Shown piece after piece: positions 14,516 to 25,722 of a stretch of 64,000 nucleotides of DNA; position 1 is the stretch's first letter, and every line of letters starts with the position of its first letter. The translations under genes were made by a program, and so were the position numbers. Where the stretch lies: positions 26,979,378-27,043,377 of the forward strand of contig OX359248.1 in assembly GCA_947179485.1 (NCBI GenBank). The letters are read 5' to 3'. Origin of the DNA: Allacma fusca (taxonomy: Eukaryota; Arthropoda; Collembola; Symphypleona; Sminthuridae). The notes below the pieces were generated by a model. That model was not told the origin of the DNA. It searched no databases and was given only the letters and a program-made list of their open reading frames with translations.

Positions 14516-16176
14516 CTGCAAATAAACTCCTCTTAACTTGTAAACATGATGAACGTATAATTTATACCAGAAAAAAATAATTTTTTAAAGGTATGCTCAA
14601 TGCTGACTTGTTGTTGTGATGCTGGACTATGGAGTAAAGCCTTGGGATGTTTACTGTTATAGTATGCATACTATAATAATAAATGCACACATTTATTTTT
14701 CAACTGCATCCTTAAAAAGCTCAGGAGTTATCAAGAGTTATGCAATTATTACTTTAAGAGATTTTGTTCTATTGAATTGCATGTGAATTGCAGAGCTTGT
14801 TAAAATGTACCTGTGTTTGTATTTGTATAGGTGGGGTGTTTATGCTGTGTATGTTTTTATATGGTGAGGAATAGGGAGGATATGCAATTATACATGGGTG
14901 TATTTTTAGCTATGAATTTGATGAATAATATATGAATGTTCATGAGTATAGAGGTTGTAATGTGGGACTATTAGTATTGGGGTTATTTATGGTCATGAAG
15001 TGAATGAACGTTATCGGGATGGGACTGCGGCTGTGGCTATGGTGGCTGTTATGCATTTTAGGGTGAGTGAGATTCATGATGCTATTACATACTTGCAGTG
15101 AATGATATTGCATTGGATATTGTACATGAGCGTATGGTAAAGTATAGGGATGTTTATAGAAGGGAAAGAGAAGAGGAGAATGTTATGTTGGAGTTTTATA
15201 TACACACATGGCTGTTAGATGTGATTATTTGGGAACTTATTAAAATCCCTGTGAATAATAACTTTGATTTGGGATGTTGGGGATGGAGTTTGGAACAGAG
15301 CAGGGCCAGGCATTGGTGTTGTCGAAGGGCACTTTATACTTTTTTAGTTAGATTAGCATCTTGTCGGATGTTAGTTGCAAAATTGGATGAGGGATGAGAT
15401 TGGAGCTCTCCAGGTACAGTAGAGTTGTTTCTTTGAATCTTCCGCTATATATCGGGGACATCATTCCTCCCTGGCTGGTTCTTATCCCGGGTCTTGGAAT
15501 GAAGGAAGAATTGATTGATTTTTATCGGGAGCAAGTGACAACTTGGGATGCTTGCTCACATAGCGTGTGTGCCTTGTGTACTTTCATAGATATTTACAGC
15601 AATGCGGAAAGTTTTATGGCAAAGAAATTTCTAGGTTTATGGAAATTGTACATGAGAATGTAACTTTTCCCTAAGCGTTTCGTTCTGCATGTTTTTACTT
15701 TCTGGGTTAAAGTATTTTCCTTGAATTTATTTCGAATTATGCTATTGTTGTCAACCACAAAAGGCTATAAGTTGAGTTAACTCTGTGACAGACAGGTAGT
15801 GCGGGTTCGACCGGAAAATTATATGTACGTAGCTGTGAAACTGAATCCCTTGCACTAATATGATAGTTAGTAGAATTGGTGTGGTGGCATTTAGGCCGAG
15901 ACAGTGAGAATGTTTGAATTGTTTGTAACAATTAGAGTGGTCAGGTTTTGCTTCGCTGTACATATGACTAATGTGAGTGTGAGAGACGAGTGTAAGTCTG
16001 TGGGTTTACTTTTGAAATAAAAATTCGCATGTTTTTATGCGCTTGAGGACGCAATTGAAAACTGTCCATGAGGAGAAAGGGTTGGAGGGCTTCAAAAAAA
16101 AAGTATAGTGAATTTTATTCTGCGGAAATTACAAACGGGGTGATGAGTACAAAAAAGGAGAAACGTTGATAACTAG
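14516..16176. other. Intergenic region between smaug leader and TMEM107
   Basis: From about 14.6 to 15.7 kb the plus strand is rich in G and T. Two overlapping plus-strand frames (15098-15397 and 15394-15663) match no family I know and are in different frames. A tRNA B-box-like GGGTTCGACCGG occurs near 15806-15817 on the plus strand, without a clear tRNA fold. No gene is supported. Confidence 0.4.
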
Positions 16177-16182
16177 TTTATT
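16177..16182 (-). terminator. Poly(A) signal of TMEM107
   Basis: AATAAA on the minus strand begins five bases after the TAA stop at 16187. It implies a very short 3' UTR. Confidence 0.5.
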
Positions 16183-16186
16183 TTCA

Positions 16187-17263
16187 TTATTTATATTTGA
16201 CATCGTAGGCGCAGAGAGTCACAATAATGACAGAAATGTCCGTGAGGAGAGGAAAGCAAACGCTCAGACTGAAAATCCACCAGAACAAATTACAGTCCCA
16301 AATATCCGTTGCAAAGTAGGCGAGAGCTACTGTTCCGGCAGAGTGGGCCATAATTGCTGTTCAAAATGAGACATTTAATTCTTAACAGAGCTTCATACAT
16401 ATATATACAGAATACCACTGTTCCGACATGATGACATGTAAGTACGCACAGCCCTCTGTAATTTGCTATGTTGTCGTGACTCGAATAAAGTGATCGCTAA
16501 TTAGTGTTATCGCTGGTGCACCAGCCCGTAGCTCATTTTCTTTTATAACAAGCCTTTTCGAGTGCGATTCAGTTCATTGATTCTGTGCTAAAATGCACTT
16601 ATGACACTAACCAATCCTTTACAGAGAGGAATTAATCTTGATGTGATTATCGTCTAGCCATTATTTCACGTGGCAGTCTCTCTTGATTTCAAAAATAGAA
16701 TCAACGCTATCTGTTCTCTAAACCCATGTAATTATCTGCGTATCAGCTCTAAGAGTTACAATATACTTATGTCTTTAGATTGAGAAAGCATTGAGTAAAC
16801 AGTACTGGACTGGGTTATAACAACCGATAACAACGGTACATTAACTCACAAAAAACGGTGGCGAAATTGCTAAACATTGTAAATCCAGTCCCAAAAGTCA
16901 GGAGCTCAATGGCAATGAAAGCAATGCTTAGTGACAGTCCGACAATAAGTTCTGTATCTTTTCCTATGTACTGCTCGCTAGTGTGATCATACGGGAGGCA
17001 GGCTTTCACATTTCCTTCCTGAAATAAAAATACGAGGGAGTATAAACTTACTGTTCAAATAATAGCACCTCCGCAGTCTCTTTAAAAATGTCAATCTTTT
17101 CTATTAAAAGAACTTATCCACATGGGGCTGGAAACCAATTACGTACAAATGCAATCGATGAATTTCTTACCCTGTCCATTAGGAGCGTAATACTTAAAGT
17201 AAGCTGAGCCATCAGTACTAAATACCGAGTGGGTATTAAACCAGTACCACTTAAAGAGGACAT
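16187..17263 (-). CDS. TMEM107: TMEM107, ciliary transition-zone membrane protein
   Basis: TMEM107 is a four-pass membrane protein of the MKS module at the ciliary transition zone, where it helps control which membrane proteins enter the cilium. Three minus-strand exons, 17171-17263, 16850-17018 and 16187-16356, join in frame (phases 0 and 1) into 432 bp, giving 143 residues. The human protein has about 140. Exon 1 gives GLIPTRYLVLMAQLTLSITL, the first membrane helix. Exon 2 has KACLP, then a helix and FGTGFTMF. Exon 3 has HSAGTVALAYF, then DCNLFWWIFSL, matching the family's WECTTYWYIF region. All junctions are GT-AG. The start is the first ATG of the exon, and its context aligns with the family start. 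Gene absence would suggest an animal without motile or sensory cilia, so its presence fits sensory cilia. Confidence 0.93.
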
Positions 17264-18329
17264 TTTGGCCACATGTGTTCCCAAATTCTTCTGATCCTTA
17301 ATTTTTTCTCCTCTCTAATCAAAAATAAGCTGGGATTATAGGGCGGCTTCTACAATTCAAATGGTACTAAGTTGTTTCAAAACCCTGGAAAAAAAAGTGT
17401 TCACACACTCAAATAAATTATAAACAGCAGAAAAAACTATCTTGTAGACTCAATACCTCTTCCACAATGATTTCTTACATTTCATTCATTTTAGTTTAAA
17501 ATTAGTCTACTTCAAGAGTACCTTTTTTCAATGTTTTCAATAATTTACTTACACTAAGCTAATTATGGTAATTGCAGGAATTGTATCGACCAGATTTAGC
17601 TAAAATAGACTGAAGTAAATAAAAAGCCTGGCATGAAGCTAGAAGAGAGCTCATTAAAGTTCACTCCACCTGAAAAAAAAACTCACTTTTACAGTCTTAC
17701 TTTTACTCTAACAAGCAATTACTTAAAATCTAAAATCTCAAGTTGCTCGTTCTTGTTACTCTTGAGCACTCCTATATTATTGAGGTGAGTTAATTCTGAA
17801 ACAATCTACCCCTTTGGGAAAAAGAACTATTTATAGTTATAGTGTTGTAGAGCAATCTGGAAGTTTATGAGAACTCTTTGTACAGTTTAAAAAGTCCCAG
17901 GGTTCCTTTTTGTTACCCGTGCCGTGGGATGTTTGGAAGTTTCTATAGCAACGCTGAATTCAAGCCATATTTATGTTCTCGTGAAACTGGAGTTTTCACT
18001 TGTTGAACCACTCCATGTACAGTTACCTATGTATGTGCTAGAGCTTTCCTCTTTCATTGCAAAGATGCTTTCTTCTATTTTTATTTTCTCCAGACCTCCC
18101 GACGCAAGGAAGCTGCATGCTGTTATGATAACCTACAGGTAGAAAAACCATGGGTGATCTTCCAAGAAATGCTCTTATGCGTACTTAAATGAATACAAGT
18201 GGGATGAGATGCAAATGCTTGAAGAACCCAGGAGTTTTGTGAAATCAATGAATTATGCCAGTATTCTCATGTCCTCTAATGTGGAGCATATTTCTGGGAA
18301 AAAGTTAATAAAGTAGTCATGAAATGCAC
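17264..18329. other. Intergenic region upstream of TMEM107
   Basis: About 1.1 kb of AT-rich sequence with no supported gene. The TMEM107 promoter should lie at its left end. The short plus-strand ORF at 17924-18142 matches nothing I know. Confidence 0.4.
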
Positions 18330-18335
18330 TTTATT
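18330..18335 (-). terminator. Candidate poly(A) signal
   Basis: AATAAA on the minus strand about 260 bp after the stop of the 361-residue membrane-protein frame. Confidence 0.45.
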
Positions 18336-18596
18336 GTTCACAACACTTGAAAAAATGTTACAGAAAATAAGCAAAAGTGTATGTATGTATATACTTATTT
18401 GAAATTACTGCTTCATTCGGACGGTCACAATTGCTTTGGTTCCTAATTACACTGCACTTACTACATATACTTATACATGGGAATAAATATAAAATTATCA
18501 CACATATTAAAAAAACAGCCCGTTTGATTTCAGTCTCATTTGAAAATGTACATAACTACAAATAGAACAGAAGTAGAGTGCTACTATTTAACTTCT

Positions 18597-19682
18597 CTAG
18601 CTAATGTCAAATAAAGCCCTACTGCTACTCTGCTGGCTGAGGTTTTGTGAATCCCTGGAATTCTGGCCGGTATTAGGTTCTTCATCCTCATCAGAAGTTC
18701 CAAGATGCTGGAGGGGTAAACCTGTTGGATGCTTCGATAATGAAGCTTTATTACTTTCTCTATGTGTACCTTGACGACGATTCTGCTCGGATGAGGCTGG
18801 TGGAATCTTATTCGTTTGTCTTTCGATTTTCTTTCGACCTCCGCCTTTGGGTCTCCAGTCGGTAAAGTCGTGGATATCTCTATTTTTACCATATTTTGAG
18901 AACATTTCCTCACTTTCTTCCGAGTCATTAGCGTCATAGAGGCGGTTGTACACGGGTTTTGCTTGGGCTTTTTTCTCCGGCTTAATTTTTTTCCCTGACT
19001 TGGGCTTGGGTTTGGCTCCGCTTGTTATGTGCAACTCATCAGAGATGTCTGGGGAGGAACTGTCATTATCGGAAGTTTCCCTCTCTTGGATGGAAACATC
19101 GACGGGGTAATCAGCCATCTTAATGTAAATGTCCCTAGAATTTTCCCTAAATTTTTTCGTGTCTCTGGGAGTGCCTTTCAAAGATTTGACAATTTGCTCA
19201 TTTCTCTCCGGAGGTTGAATCAAAGGCTGACTTTCATCACTGTCGAGACTCGCTCTGTGCTGAGGTTCGGAGCAGGGGTCGGCAGCACCCAAACTTTTCA
19301 GGAGCCACAGGCGGAAATTGCCTTTTATGGGAGCTCCATCCTTGATGTAAAAATAGTACAACATGAACAGGAAGGGAAGGAAGCAGGTGAAAACTAAAAG
19401 GAACACAATGGCTGCAGAAGCTGACGCAACTAGTTCTTCGTCACCATGGGCGACAACTGATGAGTTGGTCGGGTTCTCCGGTAATGTTGTGACTTCAGGC
19501 TCATCTATTATAATCATATTTAGCTGTAAAGATTCCTGTATATACTTACGACACGGGATTAAATTATGATTGGGAAGATCACAAAAATCATCCTTGCCTA
19601 AAAAAGGTTCCACAGGCTCCAGGATATAGTCATGGTCGGGAGAAGCAAAGTCTTCATAATTGTAATTACTGTCGTCCTTCAT
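18597..19682 (-). CDS. Unrecognised single-pass membrane protein, long charged tail
   Basis: One open frame of 361 codons. Residues 1-85 are acidic, with two cysteines (34 and 44) and an N-glycosylation sequon near residue 73. Residues 86-113 form one clear membrane helix (AIVFLLVFTCFLPFLFMLYY). The remaining ~245 residues are a polar, Ser/Lys/Asp-rich, probably disordered tail. No signal peptide is visible, yet the topology looks type I. The frame stays open upstream of the ATG to a possible acceptor (CTTTATAG) near 19698, so this may be the last exon of a larger gene whose signal peptide lies upstream. Candidates for that upstream part are the 555-codon frame or an unseen exon, but I found no in-phase donor that joins them. 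I do not recognise the family. Length and composition make it very likely to be coding. Confidence 0.7.
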   Translation of the reverse strand: MKDDSNYNYEDFASPDHDYILEPVEPFLGKDDFCDLPNHNLIPCRKYIQESLQLNMIIIDEPEVTTLPENPTNSSVVAHGDEELVASASAAIVFLLVFTCFLPFLFMLYYFYIKDGAPIKGNFRLWLLKSLGAADPCSEPQHRASLDSDESQPLIQPPERNEQIVKSLKGTPRDTKKFRENSRDIYIKMADYPVDVSIQERETSDNDSSSPDISDELHITSGAKPKPKSGKKIKPEKKAQAKPVYNRLYDANDSEESEEMFSKYGKNRDIHDFTDWRPKGGGRKKIERQTNKIPPASSEQNRRQGTHRESNKASLSKHPTGLPLQHLGTSDEDEEPNTGQNSRDSQNLSQQSSSRALFDIS

Positions 19683-19945
19683 GCTAGGTTTTACTTCTAT
19701 AAAGTTAATAGTACTTGATATGAAAATTAATTAACACGGAGGCAAAGTGTATCTCTACATGTTCTAAGCATTTGATTAGTAACTACAAATAGAGCGTGGA
19801 GCTTAAACGAAACATGCTATTCGGTAAGAGGGATTTCCGAGGCATTTATGCAACAAGAGTATAGCTCTACACACTAATTTCAAGACACTTTCACAATATC
19901 AATGAGCATCTCCTCTTGAGTGTATAGATTGATAAGAAGGGATTA

Positions 19946-21613
19946 TTAGTGATGTGGAGGAGGATTATTATCTTCCTCAAACCCATGTCGAATTTCATGG
20001 TCAACGTCATGCAGCTCTTCAGCAACTAGTTCTTCCTCTGATAGTACTTCTTTCAAGTGTTCATGCTCAGCAAGGTTTCGTTTATCCATTTCTTGCTCCT
20101 TCAATAGTTGCTCAAGCCGTTGCTGGTCACTAAGCGGCTTTCGCTTTCTTATAATCTCCTTCGTATTGATGGCAGGTCGCTTTGTACTTGCCGTGGCTGC
20201 TTTTACTTTCGATTTAGACATATTAACTCCTCCACCAAATGAGAAAACGTTACTAAACTTAGCAAAGAAATCCTCCAGATATTTCACACTTTTTGTTGCT
20301 GGCGTTTCTTCAAGGCGTGGCAAAAATTTTTCCCGGATGATGAAATTTTCAAGAGGGATGGGCTTCCTCAATGGGGCAAACGGATCTTTGCTTATTGGTA
20401 TGGTAGCGTTATTTAGAAAATGCCAGTGGGTTTTATTAAGACTTTTGTCGGATAGGAGATATTGCAATGTAAAGTTTTCATTGTCGGGACTGACGGATAG
20501 AACCGCACGTATTTTGTCGTTGGAAATGTCCACAGAAATAGGTTCCTTTAGTTTGTCCTGGTCAATTATTAAATCACCGATGATCCTGGTCTTTGATCCG
20601 ATTTCTTTCATTTCGAAAGGCTCGGTTTCTTCCCAATGTGCATAAAATTCTGGCTTAGGCTCTGGATCTGGATATTCATTATAATCCGGGTACTCGTATT
20701 CTTCGGTTGTTGGTGGTGGTGGCGGTGAGGTTGTTGGGGCAGGAGTTGTGGTGGTTGTTGTAGTTGTTGTTGTCGTTGTAGGAGGAGTTGTGCTCGGTGT
20801 CGTCGTAGTTGTTGTAGTTGTTGTTGTTCTTGTTGTTGTTGATGTCATATGGCGGTGCAGTATAATGGGTCTTGTTGGAAGATGAGGAATACGAACTCGG
20901 GGAGTTGTTGTTGAAGGTTGTAGATATCTTTTAGTCGTATCAAGCTGCTTCAAGTCTAACTCCATTAACTTTAAATTGTCTTTAGCAAGACCTTCGTCAA
21001 GGTCAGTCTCTAAGCGGACAATTTCTTTGTATAAATCGGGATGACGTTTGTGATCTTCTTTACGCTTTGAATATTTTTCTCCTGGAGGTTTCTTCCCGTC
21101 CCGCTTCCGTTTCTGTTTGTGTTTAACCCTCTGCAAATTCATCGTTTCGTGCTGAGTTTCATTTCCGTGTAATTTATGTAAAAGGAGGATGTAGTGGTGC
21201 TTATGATTATTATTTAAATCGTGAGAGTGATTCCAATGCTTGTGGATATGAGTGTGTTTCCGATTATGCCTCAGCTTTCGTCGTCGCTTTTGAATCACAT
21301 CCCTCTTTTGTTCTTTCACAGGCCTTTTGTATGTTTTATGGGAATTCTTCCTCAACTTATGCTTTCTATGATCTCGTCGTTCCAGTTTATGAGTCCTGGG
21401 TTCTTGTTCCACAGTTCCATTAACAGTTATGTGGTAGATGGAATTTCCATGCGTTCTTAGTCTGGCACTGGTGGAGACTTCCCCGATTGACCGTTTTTGA
21501 CGAAGTATCTTAGACGATGCGATTTTTGCTTCGACAGGAATTTCATTGGAAGAAATGTCATCACTTTGGAGATCTTTAAGCAAACCAAACAGCATGTTTC
21601 GTTCTGTTTCCAT
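19946..21613 (-). CDS. Unrecognised secreted-type protein, Thr/Pro-rich with furin-like site
   Basis: A single open frame of 555 codons. Near residues 38-42 is RQKRS, a furin-like cleavage motif. Residues ~75-192 are extremely rich in His, Lys and Arg. Residues ~257-304 are a near-pure Thr/Pro stretch, typical of mucin-like O-glycosylation, followed by an acidic Tyr/Pro segment to ~325. Residues ~330-470 look globular, with several N-glycosylation sequons, and the C-terminus is a charged helix. These traits suggest the secretory route, but the frame has no signal peptide. A TAA lies two codons before the ATG, so either the ATG is the true start or an acceptor just after it adds an upstream exon. 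No AATAAA lies in the 260 bp before the next gene. The 5' end abuts a 200-bp inverted-repeat element. Family not recognised. Confidence 0.65.
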   Translation of the reverse strand: METERNMLFGLLKDLQSDDISSNEIPVEAKIASSKILRQKRSIGEVSTSARLRTHGNSIYHITVNGTVEQEPRTHKLERRDHRKHKLRKNSHKTYKRPVKEQKRDVIQKRRRKLRHNRKHTHIHKHWNHSHDLNNNHKHHYILLLHKLHGNETQHETMNLQRVKHKQKRKRDGKKPPGEKYSKRKEDHKRHPDLYKEIVRLETDLDEGLAKDNLKLMELDLKQLDTTKRYLQPSTTTPRVRIPHLPTRPIILHRHMTSTTTRTTTTTTTTTTPSTTPPTTTTTTTTTTTTPAPTTSPPPPPTTEEYEYPDYNEYPDPEPKPEFYAHWEETEPFEMKEIGSKTRIIGDLIIDQDKLKEPISVDISNDKIRAVLSVSPDNENFTLQYLLSDKSLNKTHWHFLNNATIPISKDPFAPLRKPIPLENFIIREKFLPRLEETPATKSVKYLEDFFAKFSNVFSFGGGVNMSKSKVKAATASTKRPAINTKEIIRKRKPLSDQQRLEQLLKEQEMDKRNLAEHEHLKEVLSEEELVAEELHDVDHEIRHGFEEDNNPPPHH

Positions 21614-21640
21614 ACTTTATTGCCATTTCCACCTAAATCT

Positions 21641-21840
21641 GTTATAACTGCCTCGAATACACTTTGTTAGTGCTCAATTTCAGGTAAATAACCGTTATAG
21701 CAAAGGAACCGTTATAACGGCCATTTTTATATGAAAAATTGAAGTCTCTTCGAAACAATATCGGTTTACAGTTTACAATAGAGGCAGCAAACTATTTTAG
21801 ATTTCATATCTAATAAATGAAAATTCGAGGCCGTTATAAC
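21641..21840. mobile_element. MITE-like 200-bp element with 18-bp inverted repeats
   Basis: The element is bounded by GTTATAACTGCCTCGAAT (21641-21658) and ATTCGAGGCCGTTATAAC (21823-21840), which are inverted copies with one mismatch. Some similarity continues outward (AAATCT on the left, TAGATT on the right). Inside is a perfect 12-bp palindrome, CCGTTATAACGG, at 21709-21720, plus a partial copy at 21692. It has no coding capacity. It lies immediately 5' of the 555-codon frame. The target duplication is not clear. Confidence 0.6.
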
Positions 21841-22087
21841 TAGATTCGGAACTACTTTTTTAGGAATTGAAATAGATAGGATGTCTTACTGTTAGGTTTA
21901 AGCCCGTATGATTCCACTGAGGCTAAAAATTGAAGAATTCTTGGAAAGCCTTTGGCACAGGTGCGAGCTTGAAGCAAACGGGGAATGAGCTACGAGAACA
22001 CAGAAATATATAAATAATTCAAACGAAACAAAGGACAAGAGGATGCAAAATAAGTTTCGGCTTCGGGTATCTTTATACTTATGTATA

Positions 22088-23164
22088 TCATATATTTACG
22101 TTCTCTGACATCCACGTGGCAAAGTTGGAAGAAAACTCAGAACGTTGGTTGTCCTGTTCTAAGCAAGACAGTATGTCTTGGTAATATTTTTCTAGTGAAT
22201 AAGTTACGTTGTTCTTGAAACCGTTGTAAACAGTTGGTTGGCCAGGTATTTTAATTGCTCTTGGCAGGGATGTATAAGTCGGATACTTGATCAGGTTTCC
22301 TTCATTTTTGGCTTTCCACAATAAAAAAAAATACTATACGCATACATGCAAGTATGTAATTATATATAATTACATTCATCTCAATTTAGCTATCTTAATT
22401 TGTCTGAAGATGTTCTTACATTCAATCATAAGCTGAGTACACAGAGTACGGTTCCGGTTGGGCTTGCTTGTCGTTCCATTAAAAGTGTTGTCAACAAAAA
22501 TCCCCAGTCGTTTAATAATTTCCGTCCCTTTCCATGGAGTGAATCCTTGTTTGGGACTATCTTTAGTATTTCTGAGAATATTGCTGTCAAAGAACTTAAT
22601 GGAGTTAAATGCTTTTTTATACACTAATGAAACAGGCTTAAAGTTCCCTGTGGATCCTAGGAAGTAAGATGCGCAGGATAAGGGACGACCGTAAGTATGG
22701 AGAAATTCCGAGTATTCGTAGGCTAATACTGTGAGCATAGAATATCTCAGGAATTCAATCTTTGATTCCTTTTCGAGTATGATGTCTTTCCCAATATTAT
22801 CAAATCCAAGGAGGAAATCAAATAAAATGGGTTCCGTGGGCTGGATTTTAAGCTTTGACTCTAATAATGACAATTTAGAAACAGCTTTGTTATGTACGAG
22901 TCCGCCAAAACAAATTTCTCTTGGAGAGAGGAAAAGAAAGTGAAAGAAAGGAAAATAAGGAAGTATTTGAGCGGAACCTGTATTAATTTCAAGAGATATT
23001 GTGTCGGGATTGTATTCCGGTATCACTTTTCTGAAGGATCTTCTCAGAGTCCTAATAACTGGCTCAGCTTCGCATGTATCGTCGGAAACTTTCCCATCTG
23101 CTGTTACTTGAGACAGGGCAGTAAAAATCCACAGCACAATAAAAATGATAGCATTCTTCGTCAT
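22088..23164 (-). CDS. Unrecognised secreted protein, two exons
   Basis: Two minus-strand exons, 22420-23164 and 22088-22311, are joined by a 108-bp intron with donor T|GTAAGA and an acceptor after a T-rich tract. Phase 1 is kept, giving 322 residues. Without splicing, the first frame would stop shortly after 22420. Residues 1-22 are a clear signal peptide (core IIFIVLWIFTAL, then SQVTADG). The mature part is probably globular, with few cysteines (from residue 31 on) and three N-glycosylation sequons (NGT, NRT, NVT), so it is likely an extracellular glycoprotein. No membrane helix is seen after the signal. I do not recognise the family. A GTAAAT donor-like site lies just before the stop, so more exons are possible. 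It lies upstream of two other orphan secretory-type frames on the same strand. Confidence 0.7.
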
Positions 23165-25722
23165 TATTTAATTTAATCTTCATTATTTCTTCTATAAAGG
23201 AAATGAGGTATGTTCATAAATGCTGCACAAAAGCGGGAATTCTATAAGCAAATCCTATAAGGGTTTGGTGATGATGATGATGATCTTGAGATCACTATGA
23301 CTGACAAAGAGCATGTTTTTATCAGTCGCATTTGTCTCATTTTGAGTTATTTCAAAACGAACTGAACAACTGAAACTTTGCCTGTATTGTTTGGTTTCAG
23401 CCTACATTTTTTGTATTTGTACTATTCATATTACAAAGCCTCGTGCGTGATTTTGGTGGTGGCTAAACTTAGTTCTTTCTTTATGCAAGCCCTACTCTTC
23501 AGAAATTGGGGCTTAGTTTAGTCAAATAGAAAGAACATAATAGAATAGCATTATTTCCCAATTCCCAAATTCCAAGGTACTATACAAAGAATATAATATG
23601 CGGCTTTGGTTTCTTCGTACTTTGAATATTATGTTAGCTGCGCCCACACACGCTTTTATTTTAATAGGATAGGATTGAATAATAAAAAATTTCTTTCTTT
23701 ATTTAATCTTTGACCATAAATCTAAGAGACTCGAAATGTTGCAGTTGCAAGATGTTTCTTTGACGACTAGCATCAAGTTTACGATACATAATTACTGTCA
23801 GCTAATTGTAAGTGAAGTTTTGTGTTACATCAGAAGTGATGTGACACTTGACCTTGACAGTAGTGCAATGTTAATATATGTTGCATTCCCATTGCATTGA
23901 ACTGTAAAAACAGTGTGCAAAAAAATCAGAAAGAATGGAAGACAAATCGTTACAAGGATTAATTTCACTTTTTTCAAAAAATTCTGATAAGTACAAATGC
24001 GATAGAACCCAATTTAAAAAAATCCGCATAAACGTGATCATTGCTACACCTTGAAAGCTGCGATTTCCATTCTAATATTCCGGGATTTACGTAAATCCGG
24101 CATTGCTTTTTATGTCATTCGGCACGTACACACCTGTTTTATGATCTCACTGAGCAAGATCATATAGAATCCTGTTTGTTTGACGATCCCACCCAAGGAA
24201 AAATATTTTGCGGTAAGCGCAAGCATCCTAAGCATTATCATTCATAGTATGTCTCAGAATCATACCTTGTAAAAGGAAGTAGCTCTGGGAAAGATAATGT
24301 CAGAGGTCAAAATTCCCTTCACTGTATACTCCAGTTGTGCAGTGTACTCCCTATAGCATCCATATAGGCATAGCCCTTATATTACAAGCCCCTATTTCAA
24401 GTAGTACTATGTGTATATATGTTGCATCCTGCCTTTCTCTTTCTAAAAGGGAACAATTTGTACTGTATTTACATAACGAAAAATTCAAACTATCTGTAAA
24501 GCTTCCGTCTGGCCCAAAACATTATCTTGCATTTCCAAACAAGATCAAAATCTGAAGTCAATTTTTCACCGTTTCCCTTGTGACAGTACACAGTGCGAGT
24601 ACAGTACTACCTGCATATCACCCATCAAATATCATTATTGCTTATTTATTAATATTTCAGAGCGGAAATACCATTACCGTTACGTAACAAAAATTGTACC
24701 TTTTTACTATTAATATGGTGGCAGCCTCTGCCCTAATGTAGCACTTACTTCTAGATATGGCTCTACATTATTAAGATGATTACTTTTTGTTTATTCAAAA
24801 ATCTTCGAATTTGCCCACGTAGAAGTTTATCCAGAGAGTTCTTAATATTTTCATTGATTGTTAGGAGACTATATAGGCAGCTATCACTCCATACTTTTTG
24901 CCACATGCAAAATTATTCATAAATACCCCCTGAATCCCGACCTAACCTGACGAATTCCAAATAACAGCTTTCAAAAATAAAATAAAAGGTATTAACAATT
25001 AAATACACAAACCATGTCATATGTATGCAAACTTACATTGTACATATTTTTTCCCCCCATTTTAGAGTTTACACCAGGACAGCCACTCGCAAAAACAAAG
25101 CCCAGTGTAAGGGATAAATGACACTGTCATAGTTTTAGTACTTAAAATGAACAATTTTGCGTAAAATGAATGACGCTTAATCATCATAATTTAATGAGGA
25201 AGACATTAAATTTAAGTTACCATAACAGACAATAAACAGACATGCTGACATGAAACGTGCCTGCATCCGACCACAATACTATCTCCTACTGCATTAACTA
25301 GCATGCCAATCAACTCAACCTCAACTCCGTTCACATTAAGCTTGCACTTGCCATACAGCTAAAGAAGCATTAAATTCCCAATGCAGTGCCAAAACTGAAG
25401 TTTGAAGATTGAATGTGAGGTTTAGAATCACGAAGTGGAACAGGACTCGTTGTGTAGTGTAAGTATACAATTCACGTAGGAAATACGATTGGAAACTACA
25501 TGTTAAATATACATACTGCAGTATCATGTGCTCGTGCTGAAGCAAAGCACGCGGTATGCAAAGCATTTGACCGCGTGCTTGGTTCTTGTACAGTTTCCCG
25601 CAGCCAATAACAGCAATGGGTTGTTTCATCAGCCTAAATATTGTGGCAGACAAAGTTGCAAGCATGTAAATAGCATACTCATAGTTTTGAATAATTTGAA
25701 TGGATCTCCATTAAGAAATTAG
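23165..25722. other. Intergenic region upstream of Mpv17
   Basis: About 2.6 kb with no supported coding sequence. It includes a short GAT repeat near 23269-23284. The right end, near 25.6-25.72 kb, should hold the Mpv17 promoter and a first non-coding exon: a GTAAGT donor occurs at 25724. Confidence 0.4.

Noticed and set aside
15098-15663. Two overlapping plus-strand frames in a G/T-rich region
   Set aside because: They lie in different frames and have no family match. G/T-rich sequence lacks stops by composition bias, so openness alone is weak evidence.
16112-16372. Plus-strand open frame ending in a C-x6-C-x7-CC pattern, like a small cysteine-rich secreted peptide
   Set aside because: It is exactly antisense to TMEM107 exon 3, which fits the family and splices in frame. 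The frame has no ATG, only a TTG, and the knot pattern is incomplete.
20166-20645. 159-codon plus-strand frame
   Set aside because: It is the antisense shadow of the 555-codon minus-strand frame and has no family similarity.
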